A stretch of 30,093 nucleotides of DNA from Armadillidium nasatum (GCA_009176605.1 SEYY01004162.1:12501-42593), one strand, 5' to 3'; counted from the stretch's first letter, positions 1-21,114 are shown. Notes: generated by a model from the letters alone, not told the origin. Numbers and translations are program-made.

Positions 1-1544
<1,544 letters not shown>

Positions 1545-1807
1545 CATACGAGATGCAAGAATACTAACTACATAAAAACGTTTTATAATGCAAAGAAGTT
1601 GCTTACGAAACTTAGTTTTAAGAAAATTCTTTTTAGGCAACAGTTTTACGTCTACTCAATATCTTACATTTCTCCACTAAATCATTTATCTTGTAGAAAA
1701 GTTTGATGATTTGTTTTCAAATCACGTACTTCCAGTTCTCTTGCATTAGCAAATATGTTTATGTTTTTTTTAAAAGCAACTTGCAAATGCAATATTACCT
1801 TTCATAG

Positions 1808-2262
<455 letters not shown>

Positions 2263-2280
2263 TTAATATGTATAATCCAT

Positions 2281-2362
2281 ATAACTGCTCTGGGAATCGA
2301 ACCTGGGCCCAAAAGATTTAAGTCCATGGTGCTAACCGCTACACCACCAATGGTTCAATAGG
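2281..2362 (-). mobile_element. tRNA-derived SINE-like head, copy 2
   Basis: This is a second minus-strand tRNA-like head with the box A-like sequence at 2331-2346 and the same perfect box B at 2293-2303. It matches copy 1 closely across the head. Its 3' flank begins with the same GCAGTTATAT junction as copy 1, but then continues as TA-rich unique sequence instead of a long array. It lies in the spacer of the palindrome formed by copies 1 and 3. Confidence 0.7.
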
Positions 2363-2369
2363 AAATCAT

Positions 2370-2692
<323 letters not shown>

Positions 2693-2774
2693 TAATTATT
2701 TTTAGCATCATCCTTTGGTGGAAAAATACCAGAGGCCTTTTAGTTTACATCAAAGTTTGTGGAATACTGGAAAT

Positions 2775-3912
2775 CTAGTATATTTAAAGGACAACGCGCC
2801 TCGATAAATGACGTTTGAAGATGTGTAAATCAAAGAAAGTTGGGATAAGAAATAAAGGGTGTATTTTCCAGACTTTACCTGTAGAATACATATAAGATTG
2901 TGCATAGAAGTTAAATCTGATGTCAGACAGTGATAGTATAGTGAGAGTGACACAACAATTGAATGGGAAGAAAGATATTGAAGAGAGTTAGTAGCAGCAA
3001 AAGAGTTTATAACACGAAAAGATCTAATACTCCACCTTTTTCGAGAAGTTCTCTATGTGTGGATCCACCTCAGACATGTGAAGCGTACTTTATACTATGA
3101 AGAATAATACCCTTATAAAGAAGAAGAACCGGGGTAGTGTAGAGGAAATTACGATGGTTACTCAGAACACAAACTTTTATAGAAGCTTCTTTAGAATAGA
3201 GAAATAATGTTATCTTTCTAAGAAAGTTTCCGATAAAGAGAAACATAGAGAATGATTATGGACATATACAGGCTTAGGATTGAATATTTTCGAAGATGAC
3301 GATTGTGTGGAGTGGAAAGGTTGTGTGGAGTGGAGAGATGGAGGAATTGAATTTTTAGGCATTGAAAATGACCATGTTTTTTTCTGCCCTATTTTGAAAT
3401 ATGAGAAACCTAGATTAGAGGTTAGTTGCTCCAAGGCTACCCTCAAAGCGTCAATTAATTGCCCTTGGGAGGAATGTCTTTCAAACTGAAAGGAGCATTG
3501 AAGGGTGGAGTCATCACATAGGAGTGGATAAGTTATAAAATAAAAAATAGTTAAGTGTTGAGGATAGAACATATATCACCAATAGATTTAAAATACGAAC
3601 TGTGGACGACTGCAACATCTGCTGTAGAAAAATCGGAAAGGAAATCAGAGAGAAGATAAGAAAGAAATGGATAGGTTCCCAAAGAGGAAAGTTTAGAAAT
3701 CAAATCTTTGTAACCGAAATCATTCGGAAGTTTTCGATATGTCCAGCGCAATAGCAAAAGATTCACCTTAATATCGAAGACAGGAAGACCAAAAATCAAA
3801 GAGAAGTGAAGGAAGATCACCAGTAGAACGATTTTAACAAAAGCTATGCTGGTGATCAGAGATATGATTACAAGAACTGAGATATATCCAAATTTTCCAG
3901 ATTAAAGATAGA
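2775..3912 (-). pseudogene. jockey/CR1-like non-LTR reverse transcriptase, decayed copy A
   Basis: On the minus strand, successive frames spell recognisable reverse-transcriptase blocks in the correct order. There is a DHQ..F..NRSTGDL block (about 3860-3810), an ALDISK block (about 3765), an LISKL...FLSDFS block (about 3700-3620), and the active-site region with the DD pair at 3510-3515 followed by STLQ. Then come the LEQLTS segment and, near 2860-2790, the C-terminal VW..PL...PTFFDLH-type segment. In this family the protein copies its own RNA at a nicked target site. A one-base deletion falls at the Y-x-DD site, and several stops and frame changes are present, so the copy is dead. The endonuclease half is absent. 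Copy B' lies immediately to the right in opposite orientation. Confidence 0.8.
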
Positions 3913-3977
3913 TTGAAATTTTTTTTGAAAGATCAAATGTCAAACAAATGGGATATTAGTTTGAAGACAACAGTTGA

Positions 3978-4800
3978 TAGATTCAAGAAGGATGGCCTTG
4001 GAGCAACTGACTACCGATCTTTCTCATATTTCAAATTGGGGAAGAGAAAACATGGTCGTTTTCAATGCCTTCAAACACTCAATTCCTCCATATTTCTACT
4101 CGACACAATCTTCCACACAACTATGATATCTTCTTCGAAAACATTCAACTCAAACTTTCATCTGTCCTCAATATTCTTGGTGTTACTTTTTCTCTTCATC
4201 TTTCTTGGAAAGATCGCATTACTTCTCTTTCTAAATAAGCTTCCAAGAGGTTGGGTGCTCTGAGGAGCCTTCGTGTTTTTTTACGCTATCCCAGTTGCTT
4301 GCTTTGTATAGGGGTGTTATTCACCCCTGTATGAAGTACACCTAGCACATCTGGGGTGGTTCCAAGCATGCACCTCTTCTCAAAAAGGTAGAGTAGGGCT
4401 TTTAGTCTTTTATATTATTTTGCTGTTACTAACTCTCTCTAACTCTTTCTAAAAGGTGTAGTCTAGAGCTTTTTGTCTTATAAGCTCTTTTACTGTTACT
4501 AATTCTTTCTAACTCTTTCTCTCTCTCTTTTGCGTCACTCTCTTTATACTATCGCTATTACAACGGACATTGCTCTTCTGAACTCTCACGCCGCATACAT
4601 CTTCCATTGGGAATGGTTTGTGTTACACGACTTTCTACACAGTCTCTGTCTAACTCTCCTACCCCAGGCTTAACAGCTATGCTCAATCTTACATGTACTC
4701 TACTAGCAAAGTCTGTAACACACTCCCTTTATCTGTTTTCCCAACTTCCTTTGACTTGTACACTTTCAAGCGCCTGTGTATCAGGTCACGTCGGCCGTTA
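3978..4800 (+). pseudogene. jockey/CR1-like reverse transcriptase C-terminal half, decayed copy B'
   Basis: Plus-strand frames give LEQLTTDLSHISNWGREN followed by a STRHNLPHNYDIFFEN segment, LSWKDRITSL, an LCI*GCYSPLYEVHLAH segment and finally YSTSKVCNTLPLSVFPTSFD. These are the blocks downstream of the RT active site in jockey-type elements, in order, so the copy starts 3' of the catalytic site. Stops and frameshifts interrupt it. A 69-bp tandem duplication lies inside it (4382-4519). It shares segments with copies A, B and C, showing one repeated family. Its 5' end is close to the 5' end of copy A, so the two are divergent. Confidence 0.8.
4382..4519. repeat. 69-bp imperfect tandem duplication inside RT copy B'
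   Basis: The segment beginning AAAAGGTAGAGTAGGGCT at 4382 recurs at 4451 as AAAAGGTGTAGTCTAGAGCT. The offset is also 69 bp at the ...CTGTTACTAA... block (4422 and 4491). The length is exactly 23 codons. Confidence 0.8.
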
Positions 4801-4848
4801 GTGACCAGATTCCGAATGTTTCACAACTTTGGTGTATATTGGTAGGCC

Positions 4849-4865
4849 TATATATAATATATATA

Positions 4866-4924
<59 letters not shown>

Positions 4925-4932
4925 ATATATAT
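4849..4932. repeat. (TA)n microsatellite, array 4 (imperfect)
   Basis: About 84 bp of TA with several phase slips (for example near 4857, 4870 and 4912). Confidence 0.95.
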
Positions 4933-4959
4933 GTATTGAGCTTAAAAAACTTAGACTAC

Positions 4960-5115
4960 AGTGAGAAGCAGGGGGGAAGATTGCACCAGGATGACATGGA
5001 AATGTAGAGACGCTACCGAGGAAGATGGGATGTTAATATGATGAGTGATTACTATTGTATGCTTAAAAGGGAAACTGAGAATACTGGAAAAAGAAAACTC
5101 ACAGAAGAATTATGA
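4960..5115 (+). pseudogene. fragment of uncharacterised multicopy arthropod protein family, copy 1
   Basis: One plus-strand frame reads 52 codons containing GGRLHQDDMEM, a stop at 5005-5007, then RRYRGRWDVNMMSDYY and MLKRE. I recognise the pattern (GERFHQD..., RYQGRWD, M.ADYCW.LKRD) from a widespread arthropod family of unknown function, probably spread with mobile DNA. The in-frame stop and the loss of everything upstream make this a dead fragment. A longer copy of the same family lies at 29400-30093 on the opposite strand, and the two overlap over the RY.GR...M..... LK segment. The family identification comes from memory of the motif and was not searched. Confidence 0.65.
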
Positions 5116-5394
5116 AAGAGAAGAAGCAAAGGTTCTTCATGCCAACAGAGTAAAATACTGAACATTTATAAACATCTGTGCTTCATGGATAGCAAATTTA
5201 AATGTTTTTAATTTTATAATAAAATTATGCTTTTTTGGTTTAGCAGTGTTAATTCATTACAATCTTTTTTCTGTTGCAAGAAAAATATACTTGATAGGAA
5301 AAAAAATAGAGGTCATTTTCAGATTCAGCACACCAAAATATATAGTGTTAAAAAAAATAACCAATACAAGATTATAAAAAGATTTTTTTTCAGT
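5116..5394. other. AT-rich sequence, nothing recognised
   Basis: A-rich plus strand with poly-A and poly-T runs. I see no motif or repeat unit clear enough to call. Confidence 0.5.
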
Positions 5395-6090
5395 CCTGTG
5401 TAATGTTGGAAACGTTAAAAGGAAAAGTATGGAGACTTTAAAAGTGATCTCAAAACGAAAAATGGTTTGGGTATGTGAAAAGATAAAGATATGGTTTTGT
5501 GGAAAAGAGAAAGGTTGGTTACTTAACACTAGAAAAGTTTGGGAAATTCAAATGAGAAAAATGTGGGTTTATAAAACGGAAATGGTATAGAATCATAAAA
5601 GGTGAAGCGTGGGATTGAGGGATTGAAAAGATAAGAATGTTTGTAAATGAAAAAGATTTGGAACTTCAAAATGGGAAGATATGGGAACATAAAAATTAAA
5701 AGACTTAAAAAACTTTAAAAATAAAGATTGGAGACTTAAAAAGGGAAATATTAAAAAGTTCATAAGGTGAATTATATGGTATAAAGAATTAGGGAAGGGT
5801 GGTTTCGTGAAACTGGAAAGGTAAGAGTATAAGGAATGGGAAAGGTTGTGGATTTAAAAGGGAAAGGGATTGTAACTTAAAACGTAAAGATAAAAGAGTG
5901 TGAGTAGAATAGATGGGAAAATCGAAAAGTGGAATGCTGATATGTTTAAAAGAGAAAAGTATTGGTCCGTAATATAGCAAAGGCCTGGGATTATGAAAAG
6001 GAAAGATTAGAAAATGCAAAAGGGATGGTATGTGAATTCATAAGTTTAAGTTTTGAAACTTTGAAAAGGAATCGCTAGATTGAGTTTCAC
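5395..6090. repeat. degenerate purine-rich minisatellite, about 22-25 bp unit
   Basis: The plus strand repeats a loose unit resembling GATTGGGAACTTAAAAGGGAAAG about 25 to 28 times with heavy divergence and variable spacing. Clear examples are near 5700-5750 and 5845-5885. The plus strand is strongly purine-biased throughout. The reading frames crossing it on either strand are short. A small related piece occurs at 7608-7665. Confidence 0.6.
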
Positions 6091-6099
6091 AAAAGATAT

Positions 6100-6285
6100 A
6101 TAGAGAAAGAAAGTTGTAGAGAGAATGAGAAGAGAAAGATTGAGAGAGAACCATAAAGTGAAAGAAAGGTGGGAAGAGAGAGTGAGAAAGATAGAGAAAG
6201 AGAAAGATAGAATGAGAGAGAGTGAGGGATATATAGAGAGGAAAAGGAAGTGAGGGAGAATGAGAGAGAGAGAGAGAAAAGAAGT
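6100..6285. repeat. GA-rich imperfect repeat
   Basis: Purine-only blocks of GAGA, GAAAGA and GAGTGAGA continue from the minisatellite and become purer towards 6260-6275. This could be a decayed (GA)n array. Confidence 0.75.
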
Positions 6286-6482
6286 GTTTAGAAATCCTCG
6301 AGGTTACCAGAATTGTGAAGTAAATATTGCTTAAAAATCTTTAGGTTCCCAAATTTGTTCATGTAAAATATGCAAATCATACATCATGAGGGAAGGGAAA
6401 TAACTATATACCCCTCTAATTTTGGTTTCCAAGGAGAAAGATCTCAAAATACAATTAATTAGCTGTTAAACTGCCCACTGGT

Positions 6483-7079
<597 letters not shown>

Positions 7080-7177
7080 GGGTGTATATTAGGTGAGTCA
7101 GTATTGCATTTCAGCATGATGAATCTCTTGGTCAGTAAAAGCTCAAGAAAGTCGAATTTGTATCTCATTATAAAGCA

Positions 7178-7917
<740 letters not shown>

Positions 7918-8531
7918 CGTGAAATTTATTACATTTTCAACCTATATTTCATTTTCAGTCAATAATCTATTGAGGTTATTTATTCAAAAGGTTATATTCT
8001 GTCACAACTTAGCGTTAGAATTTCATTAAATTTCTTAACTGTTATCTATTCAAGACAAAAAATTATATTGAAAATCTCTCATTTCAAAAAACTGGATTAG
8101 ATTGTGAATTCTTTAACAGCAAATATTAGTGAGACAGGGGTAAGATGTGAATTAAAACCACCAAAACTTATTAATATATATGATAGTAAAATTTTATCGT
8201 ACTTTAATACCTGTGACTATCTAAAATATTTTAATGTTAAAATTATGAATGTTTTATATAAATTATGTGGGTGCTTGGAATAATATTTATATATTTGTTA
8301 AAAGAGAAATTCTCTGAAAATCACTGAAAGAAATAATCATCGTTTGTTAATAAAATTCCAGCAAATTCAACAATCGATTTCCCTACTATAATATCAAAGA
8401 TCACATTTAAAACATGGGAAAATAATTTTCCCTTTTTTTAAAAGGGTAAATAAAAAAATCACCTGTAATTTTTGGGTCAGCTGAAAAGATTACTATCAGC
8501 AGTAAAAAAAGAAAAAAAAGAAAAAAAGGGG

Positions 8532-9452
<921 letters not shown>

Positions 9453-9557
9453 ATCAAGTGATACTGCAACCAATGAATTTACAGAGGCTGATACGGAGAC
9501 GGTCTGTATATAGGTAAAGGACTTGCACATAAACAAACCAAGCATCCAGGCTGTAAT

Positions 9558-9905
<348 letters not shown>

Positions 9906-9987
9906 TTGTCACAAAATAATGATAATTTTAAAATTGCAAGTATAATTCGCTAATGATAATGAAGATGAATTCGGATTTCTTAACAAT

Positions 9988-10129
<142 letters not shown>

Positions 10130-10311
10130 TAATTCTTTAAATTTTCAATTTCTCAAGACTTTATTCCGGAAATGGTACATTTATGAAATAGCTTTACAAT
10201 TTAGAGTTTGTTCTTCACTACTTATTACAATAATAATAACATTTAATACGTTTAGTTCCCTGAAAATACCCTGCTAGGGGAAAACAGCTATTTTCGCTTT
10301 GAGCCCTAATG

Positions 10312-10448
<137 letters not shown>

Positions 10449-10454
10449 TAAGAG

Positions 10455-10817
10455 GGTGCTTGGAACCCCTATTGGGGCTTTTATGGCATTCTGCTAGGTA
10501 AGCCTAGGTTACAGGAGCACCAACCAAAGTCAAGGAACGCCAACTTAGGCACAACAAATGTTGCGACGAAATTAGCAGTAAACACAGAGAAAAATTTTCC
10601 GCACGCCAGGATTTGAACCCATTGAAACCAGCGTCACCGCTAGACAATGTACAGAAGGCTTTACCAGCGAGCAACGCTGCCTCCCCAAAAAAGAATTCAT
10701 AGTAGACCGGTGTTCAAGCTCTTCTGCTTCGAATCATTGTAGTAACTCGGTACCTATTTAAATCCATAGGAGGTGCTTGGAACCCCTACTTGGGATACTA
10801 TAGCATTCTGCTGGGTT
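10455..10817. repeat. pair of 46-bp direct repeats 317 bp apart
   Basis: The segment 10455-10500 (GGTGCTTGGAACCCCT ... GCATTCTGCT) recurs at 10772-10817 with constant 317-bp offset and a few substitutions. The tRNA-like fragment lies between them. They could be parts of two tandem copies of one element or flanking repeats of an insertion. Confidence 0.75.
10590..10690 (-). mobile_element. tRNA-like (SINE) fragment
   Basis: On the minus strand a consensus box B (GGTTCAAATCC) lies at 10609-10619. Upstream are a possible box A-like stretch (TTGCTCGCTGGTAAAGCC, about 10654-10671) and a GTCTAGCGGTGA stretch (about 10634-10645). The spacing from the first candidate box A to box B is acceptable for Pol III. 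The cloverleaf does not fold convincingly by eye, so this is more likely a tRNA-derived repeat than a tRNA gene. It differs from the modules at 2029-2575. Confidence 0.45.
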
Positions 10818-10834
10818 AGTTATTCTCCAGTGGC

Positions 10835-11554
10835 CTTCTCTATTTCCTTTCTGGCCGTTCTATAGAAGATGTTGTAGACGACCACCGTTCTTCTTAATCT
10901 ATAAACAGTGTTGCTCCTCAAAATTCTGTCCTATACAATATCCATCACTTTTTTAACTTTTACTTTATGACCTTTTCTTTATTATTTTATCACCTATTCC
11001 ACACCTATGCTGATGTCTTCACCCTTCTTTATTCCTTTCTGTTTTAAAGACGTCCGTTCCAATAACAGTTAATTGAAACAAGAATGGTGTCTTGGAGCAA
11101 TTAACCTTTGATTTTTCTCGTATTTGGAAATGGAGCAGAGAATACATGGCTTTTTTCAATGACTCAAAAACTCAATTTCACAAACTCTCTACTCGACATA
11201 ACTTTGCATACAACTATGATATCTTCAAAAACACACAACTTAAACCTTCATCAATTATTAATATTCTTAGTATTTCTTTTTCTCGTGATCTGTTTTGGAA
11301 AGATTACATTAATTCTCATTCTAAACAAGCCTTTAAGAGGTTCGGTGTTCTGGAGCGTTTTCGTAATTTTTTCACGCTAACCCCAGTTGCTTTGCTCTGT
11401 ATAGGGGGTAGTTCGCCCCTGTATGGAGTACGCCTCACACATCTGAGGTGGTTCCACTCTCCTTGAAAAGGTGGAGTTTTACGCCTTTCGTTTCATCAAC
11501 TTTCCAGCTCTCGATAAATATATCCAGTCCCTTTCTGACCGTCGAATTATTGCA

Positions 11555-11630
<76 letters not shown>

Positions 11631-11890
11631 TCTGTAATATCGCTATTAAAAAGGACATTGCTTTTCTGAAATCTCTCGTCGCATACTCCTAAGAAAAGCT
11701 CGAGCGGCACGCCTCTCAACACATTCTCATCCTTTCTCTGTGCAGCTCTCTAACCACAGACTTAACCGCTGTGCTCAGTCTTACTTGTACTCTACAGCTA
11801 AAGTCTGGAACACATTCCCTTTATTTATTTTCCCAACTTCCTTTGACTTGCACACTTTCAAACTCCGAATATCTAGACATGTTGATGTTT
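10835..11890 (+). pseudogene. jockey/CR1-like reverse transcriptase, decayed copy B
   Basis: Plus-strand frames show FLSGRSIEDVVDDHRSS (about 10847-10900), a degenerate SVL..-type block, then TYADVFTLL with the RT active site at 11006-11017. The second catalytic Asp of YADD is replaced by Val. Downstream come REYMAFFNDSKTQFHKLSTR, LFWKDYINSHSKQAFKRFG, RPCMEYASHIWGGS, KVEFYAFRFINFPALDKYIQ and RRIIASLSL; next is a (CT)n insertion, then STAKVWNTFPLFIFPTSFD and ISRHV near 11879. The endonuclease and the N-terminal RT blocks are missing. Frames change several times, so it is dead. Confidence 0.85.
11558..11633. repeat. (CT)n microsatellite within RT copy B
   Basis: About 76 bp of CT with one CA interruption near 11625. 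It starts inside the codons for ASLSL and resumes where the RT frame should continue, so it arose within the element. Confidence 0.95.
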
Positions 11891-11922
11891 AACCACCAGG
11901 ATCTCTTGTTTTACACACCGGA

Positions 11923-12389
<467 letters not shown>

Positions 12390-12394
12390 TTATA

Positions 12395-13228
<834 letters not shown>

Positions 13229-13720
13229 ATTTATTTATTTATTTATTTCCCTAAATTACCTATCCCATTCTAGTGGGGTGGTGCTCGCCATAATTCCGTC
13301 ACACAAATACACCGACACCTCCTACCTCACATTCCCTTTCACCACTGCCCTCCAGCCAAATCTATCCTCAGCAACTTTCCTACCTTCCTCCACTCTCAGA
13401 CCTCTCGCCTCCGAAATAACCCTCACTCTATCTATCCATCTAAACTTTGGCTTTCCATTTCCTCTCTCCCCTCCACCTGTGATCCCCTCTTCTTCCATAC
13501 CTAGTGCTCCATTTTTCTCCTCTTTCCACCTCATTTCTGCCACCAATCCTTTGGTTTGATTTACTCTCATTCCATTAGCTATACATTCCCTCACTTACTC
13601 TCCCGACTCTTCCACCAATTCCGCATCATCCGTAAGCTAATTTATTCTCATTTATATCCTATCATCCTCCATACTTCTCAATCTAACACCCTTCCCCTCC
13701 TTTCCTCCTTTTAAAACAGA
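13229..13720 (-). pseudogene. second non-LTR retrotransposon, internally deleted 3' fragment
   Basis: The minus strand reads an RT active-site remnant: LAY, then DDAELVEESGE, with the DD codons at 13625-13630 and two bases lost just before them. Soon afterwards come GMRVNQTK and the C-terminal signature GKPKFRWIDRVR with EEGRKVAEDRFGWRAVVKG (about 13325-13460). In intact endonuclease-RT elements these two regions are separated by much more protein, so a large internal deletion has occurred. The fragment ends at a (TTTA)n tract (13229-13248) that reads as (TAAA)n on the element's strand, which fits a 3' tail. This C-terminus is unlike the jockey copies in this window. I do not assign a clade. 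Confidence 0.7.
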
Positions 13721-13767
13721 ATGTTGTTATTATCATTATTATTATTATTTTATTATTACTTATTATT

Positions 13768-13971
<204 letters not shown>

Positions 13972-14131
13972 ATTTAACCCGTGTGTCGAAAAAAAAACGT
14001 CTGTGATACAGAAATATTTCTTACGTATTAATATTTAGTATGAAATGTTTTATTAATATAAAGTATTTTCCTTTGTTTTTCAAAGCAGGATACTTTGTTT
14101 TGTTCTAAAGTGGCATTTTAATCTTCATTTT

Positions 14132-17037
<2,906 letters not shown>

Positions 17038-17690
17038 TCAGTACCTTGTGTCGCCTCCCATTGCTCTTATGACGACATTAAACAACATTAATGCATGATG
17101 GAGATGAGGTCCTGAATGGTTTCCTGTGACAGTTCCTCCCGTTTGTCGCAGGTCGTTAAGGCTGTGTGGCTGGTGCTGTAGCCGTCGCATCCGCCTTTTC
17201 GAGTGCATCCCACAAACACTCAATGGGGTTTAAGTCGGGACTTTACGCGGACCAGTCCGATGTTTCAATCCCTACCGTATTTAAGTGATCAGTATCATAC
17301 CTGGCTACCTTCGGTCTGGCGTTATATCAGCGATGTAGGGGTCAAATGGTATGACGTTCAGTTTGAGTATGTCCGTTATGCATCATTTCCCGATAAGGTG
17401 CAGTGCAACGAAGATGTGTAACTCTGTAGGGCATGGAAAGATATAGCACCCCTAACTATAAAGGACCCACTACTGAGGGGAAGTATCTCCTACATTGTGC
17501 ATGCCCCAGAGCGCTCCTGACGCCTCCGATAAACCCTGGAACGTCCGCTGGAGCTGTGCAAATTGAATTGGCACTCGCCCGTAAATAGAATACTCCCCCA
17601 ATCTTGGGGACGTCAATGCAGGTGTTTTTCGTAAGCCATCCTTGTTCTTCGGTGCTCCTCAATTTTGGTTTTAGCCTTCTATTTGCTTAC
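17038..17690 (-). pseudogene. Tc1-like DNA transposase, C-terminal two-thirds, decayed
   Basis: Minus-strand frames give RPQDWGSILFTGECQFNLH (about 17620-17565), RVYRRRQERSGA, LKLNVIPFDPYIADI (about 17360-17315), DWSA, a stop, SPDLNPIECLWDALEK (about 17255-17190), HQPHSLNDLRQ and RAMGGDTRY (17064-17038). These are the ordered landmarks of a Tc1-family DDE transposase, which cuts and pastes its element at TA sites. The Glu of NPIE, the third catalytic residue, is present. The first catalytic Asp of the usual FSDE block is Gly here (FTGE). The second acidic site is not recognisable. Several stops and frameshifts are present. The N-terminal DNA-binding domain is missing where RT copy D begins at about 17695. 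Confidence 0.85.
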
Positions 17691-17694
17691 TCTT

Positions 17695-18400
17695 TTCTAC
17701 TTTTCCCAAAGATCGATCCTTTTCAGCGCTTGTAGATGGAGAGACCTCTTCCTCCTTTCCTGTCAACTATGGTATTCCTCACGTTCTGTTTTATCTCCAA
17801 CTTTATTCTTACTTTTCATTAACGATCTTCTCAAATGACTTCTAACTCTGCTCACTCTATGCTGATGACTCAACTCTGCATTCTTCTACTCATTTCAAAT
17901 ATGCTCCCTCTTTTGTTCCTATAGTTGCTTCTTGTCTTCAACTTTCCTATTGTTTTCTTGCAGATCTTGATGGAATTTCCTGGTGAGGTCATTGCAACCT
18001 TGTGAAATTCAACTGTTTAAAAACTCAATCTCTTCACATTTCATTCTTTAATCACCTCCCAACTTTCCTATTCTCTTCGGTGGCTCTCCCGTCTCACCTG
18101 TAAATAACATTAACATTCTTTTCTTTGTCTAAACATAAACAATAAATGGTCCTGGAAACCACATACCAAACGGTAGCCTTGACGGGCTCTACGAAACTGG
18201 GAGTACTATTCAGATTGCGAAATTTTTTTCCTTCTGAACAGTTACTTCAATTTTATAATGGTCTTATTGGCCCTTATGTGAAGTTCTGATATCAAATTTC
18301 AGGTGGGCTCTGCTTCCTAAAGATTAATAAACTGTTGCCTACTTTCAAACTCTCTTGACCTACTATCTCTGCGACGTAATATTAACGCACTCATCGTACT
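17695..18400 (+). pseudogene. jockey-like reverse transcriptase, decayed copy D
   Basis: Plus-strand frames give SVLSPTLFLLFINDLL-like sequence near 17780-17835 and an intact YADDSTLHSS active site (YADD codons 17858-17869). Later blocks are LSILF-type sequence, SWKPHTKRVALTGSTKLGV (about 18150-18205), FRLRNFFPSEQLLQFYNGLIG (about 18212-18275) and a degraded GGL....INKLLPTF segment. The YADD residues survive, but frameshifts and stops flank them. The sequence is distinguishable from copies A, B, B' and C, suggesting a different subfamily. It is sandwiched between two Tc1-like fragments of opposite orientation. Confidence 0.8.
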
Positions 18401-18429
18401 CCTGAACACTGAGAAGCATAGCTTTGTTT

Positions 18430-18900
18430 TACCTATGGTCACGTTAATTGAACAATGGCGGAGTGTTCTGTTCTCAGATGAGATCATAATTTATCTCCAT
18501 GGTGATGATGTAAGTGAGAGGTTATACCGCAGATCCAGAGAACAGTTTACGCAGTGAAGCAGAGAAGAATAAGTCAGCTACAGAAGAGATTTGTGAGTCG
18601 TCTGGCCCAATATTTTACTAGAAAGCAAATCCAACTTTATCATTATTGTTAAGTCTAATTACGAAACCTAGCAAAAAATGTCAGAAGGCAGACCATTAAC
18701 AAATTCTAATGTTAATGCACAATAATGCCAGACAGCAAATTTCTATACTTTACGTCATTATCTCAAGCACGTTGATATCTAACATGAACTGTAGAGAGCA
18801 ATTGAGCAAAAAAATTATGCTTCTGAGTCAACATAGAACCTTAAGAATGGAGAACATTTCTCAAGTTTTATTGTTAAAATGCGAAACAGTGTGGACGTAG
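18430..18900 (+). pseudogene. Tc1-like transposase fragment, plus strand
   Basis: One frame reads IEQWRSVLFSDEIIIYLHGD with the first catalytic Asp at 18477-18479, followed by a YRRSRE segment. About 81 codons later another frame reads LMHNNARQQ (18712-18738), which matches the second catalytic block (usually HDNAR) with Asp changed to Asn at 18721-18723. The spacing is about right for a Tc1-type DDE domain. I could not find the NPIE block downstream, so the 3' part is degraded or missing. It is not the same copy as the minus-strand fragment at 17038-17690. Confidence 0.65.
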
Positions 18901-20837
<1,937 letters not shown>

Positions 20838-21015
20838 TATATAGAGGTATATATCAGGTCATTCCGCATATGGTAAGTAAGCTGCGCGTGCACAATTTCA
20901 ACAGATTATAAAACTGTTGTCATTTGATGCAACAGATAATATCATTTCTTAAGTTGAATTTATAAATCCGAGTTTTTCCTATGTAAGAATGAGAATCATA
21001 ACAGAGCTTGATATG

Positions 21016-21018
<3 letters not shown>

Positions 21019-21114
<96 letters not shown>

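Noticed and set aside
17203-17421. A plus-strand protein starting with MHPTNTQWG
   Set aside because: It is the antisense of the Tc1-like SPDLNPIE region and has no independent support.
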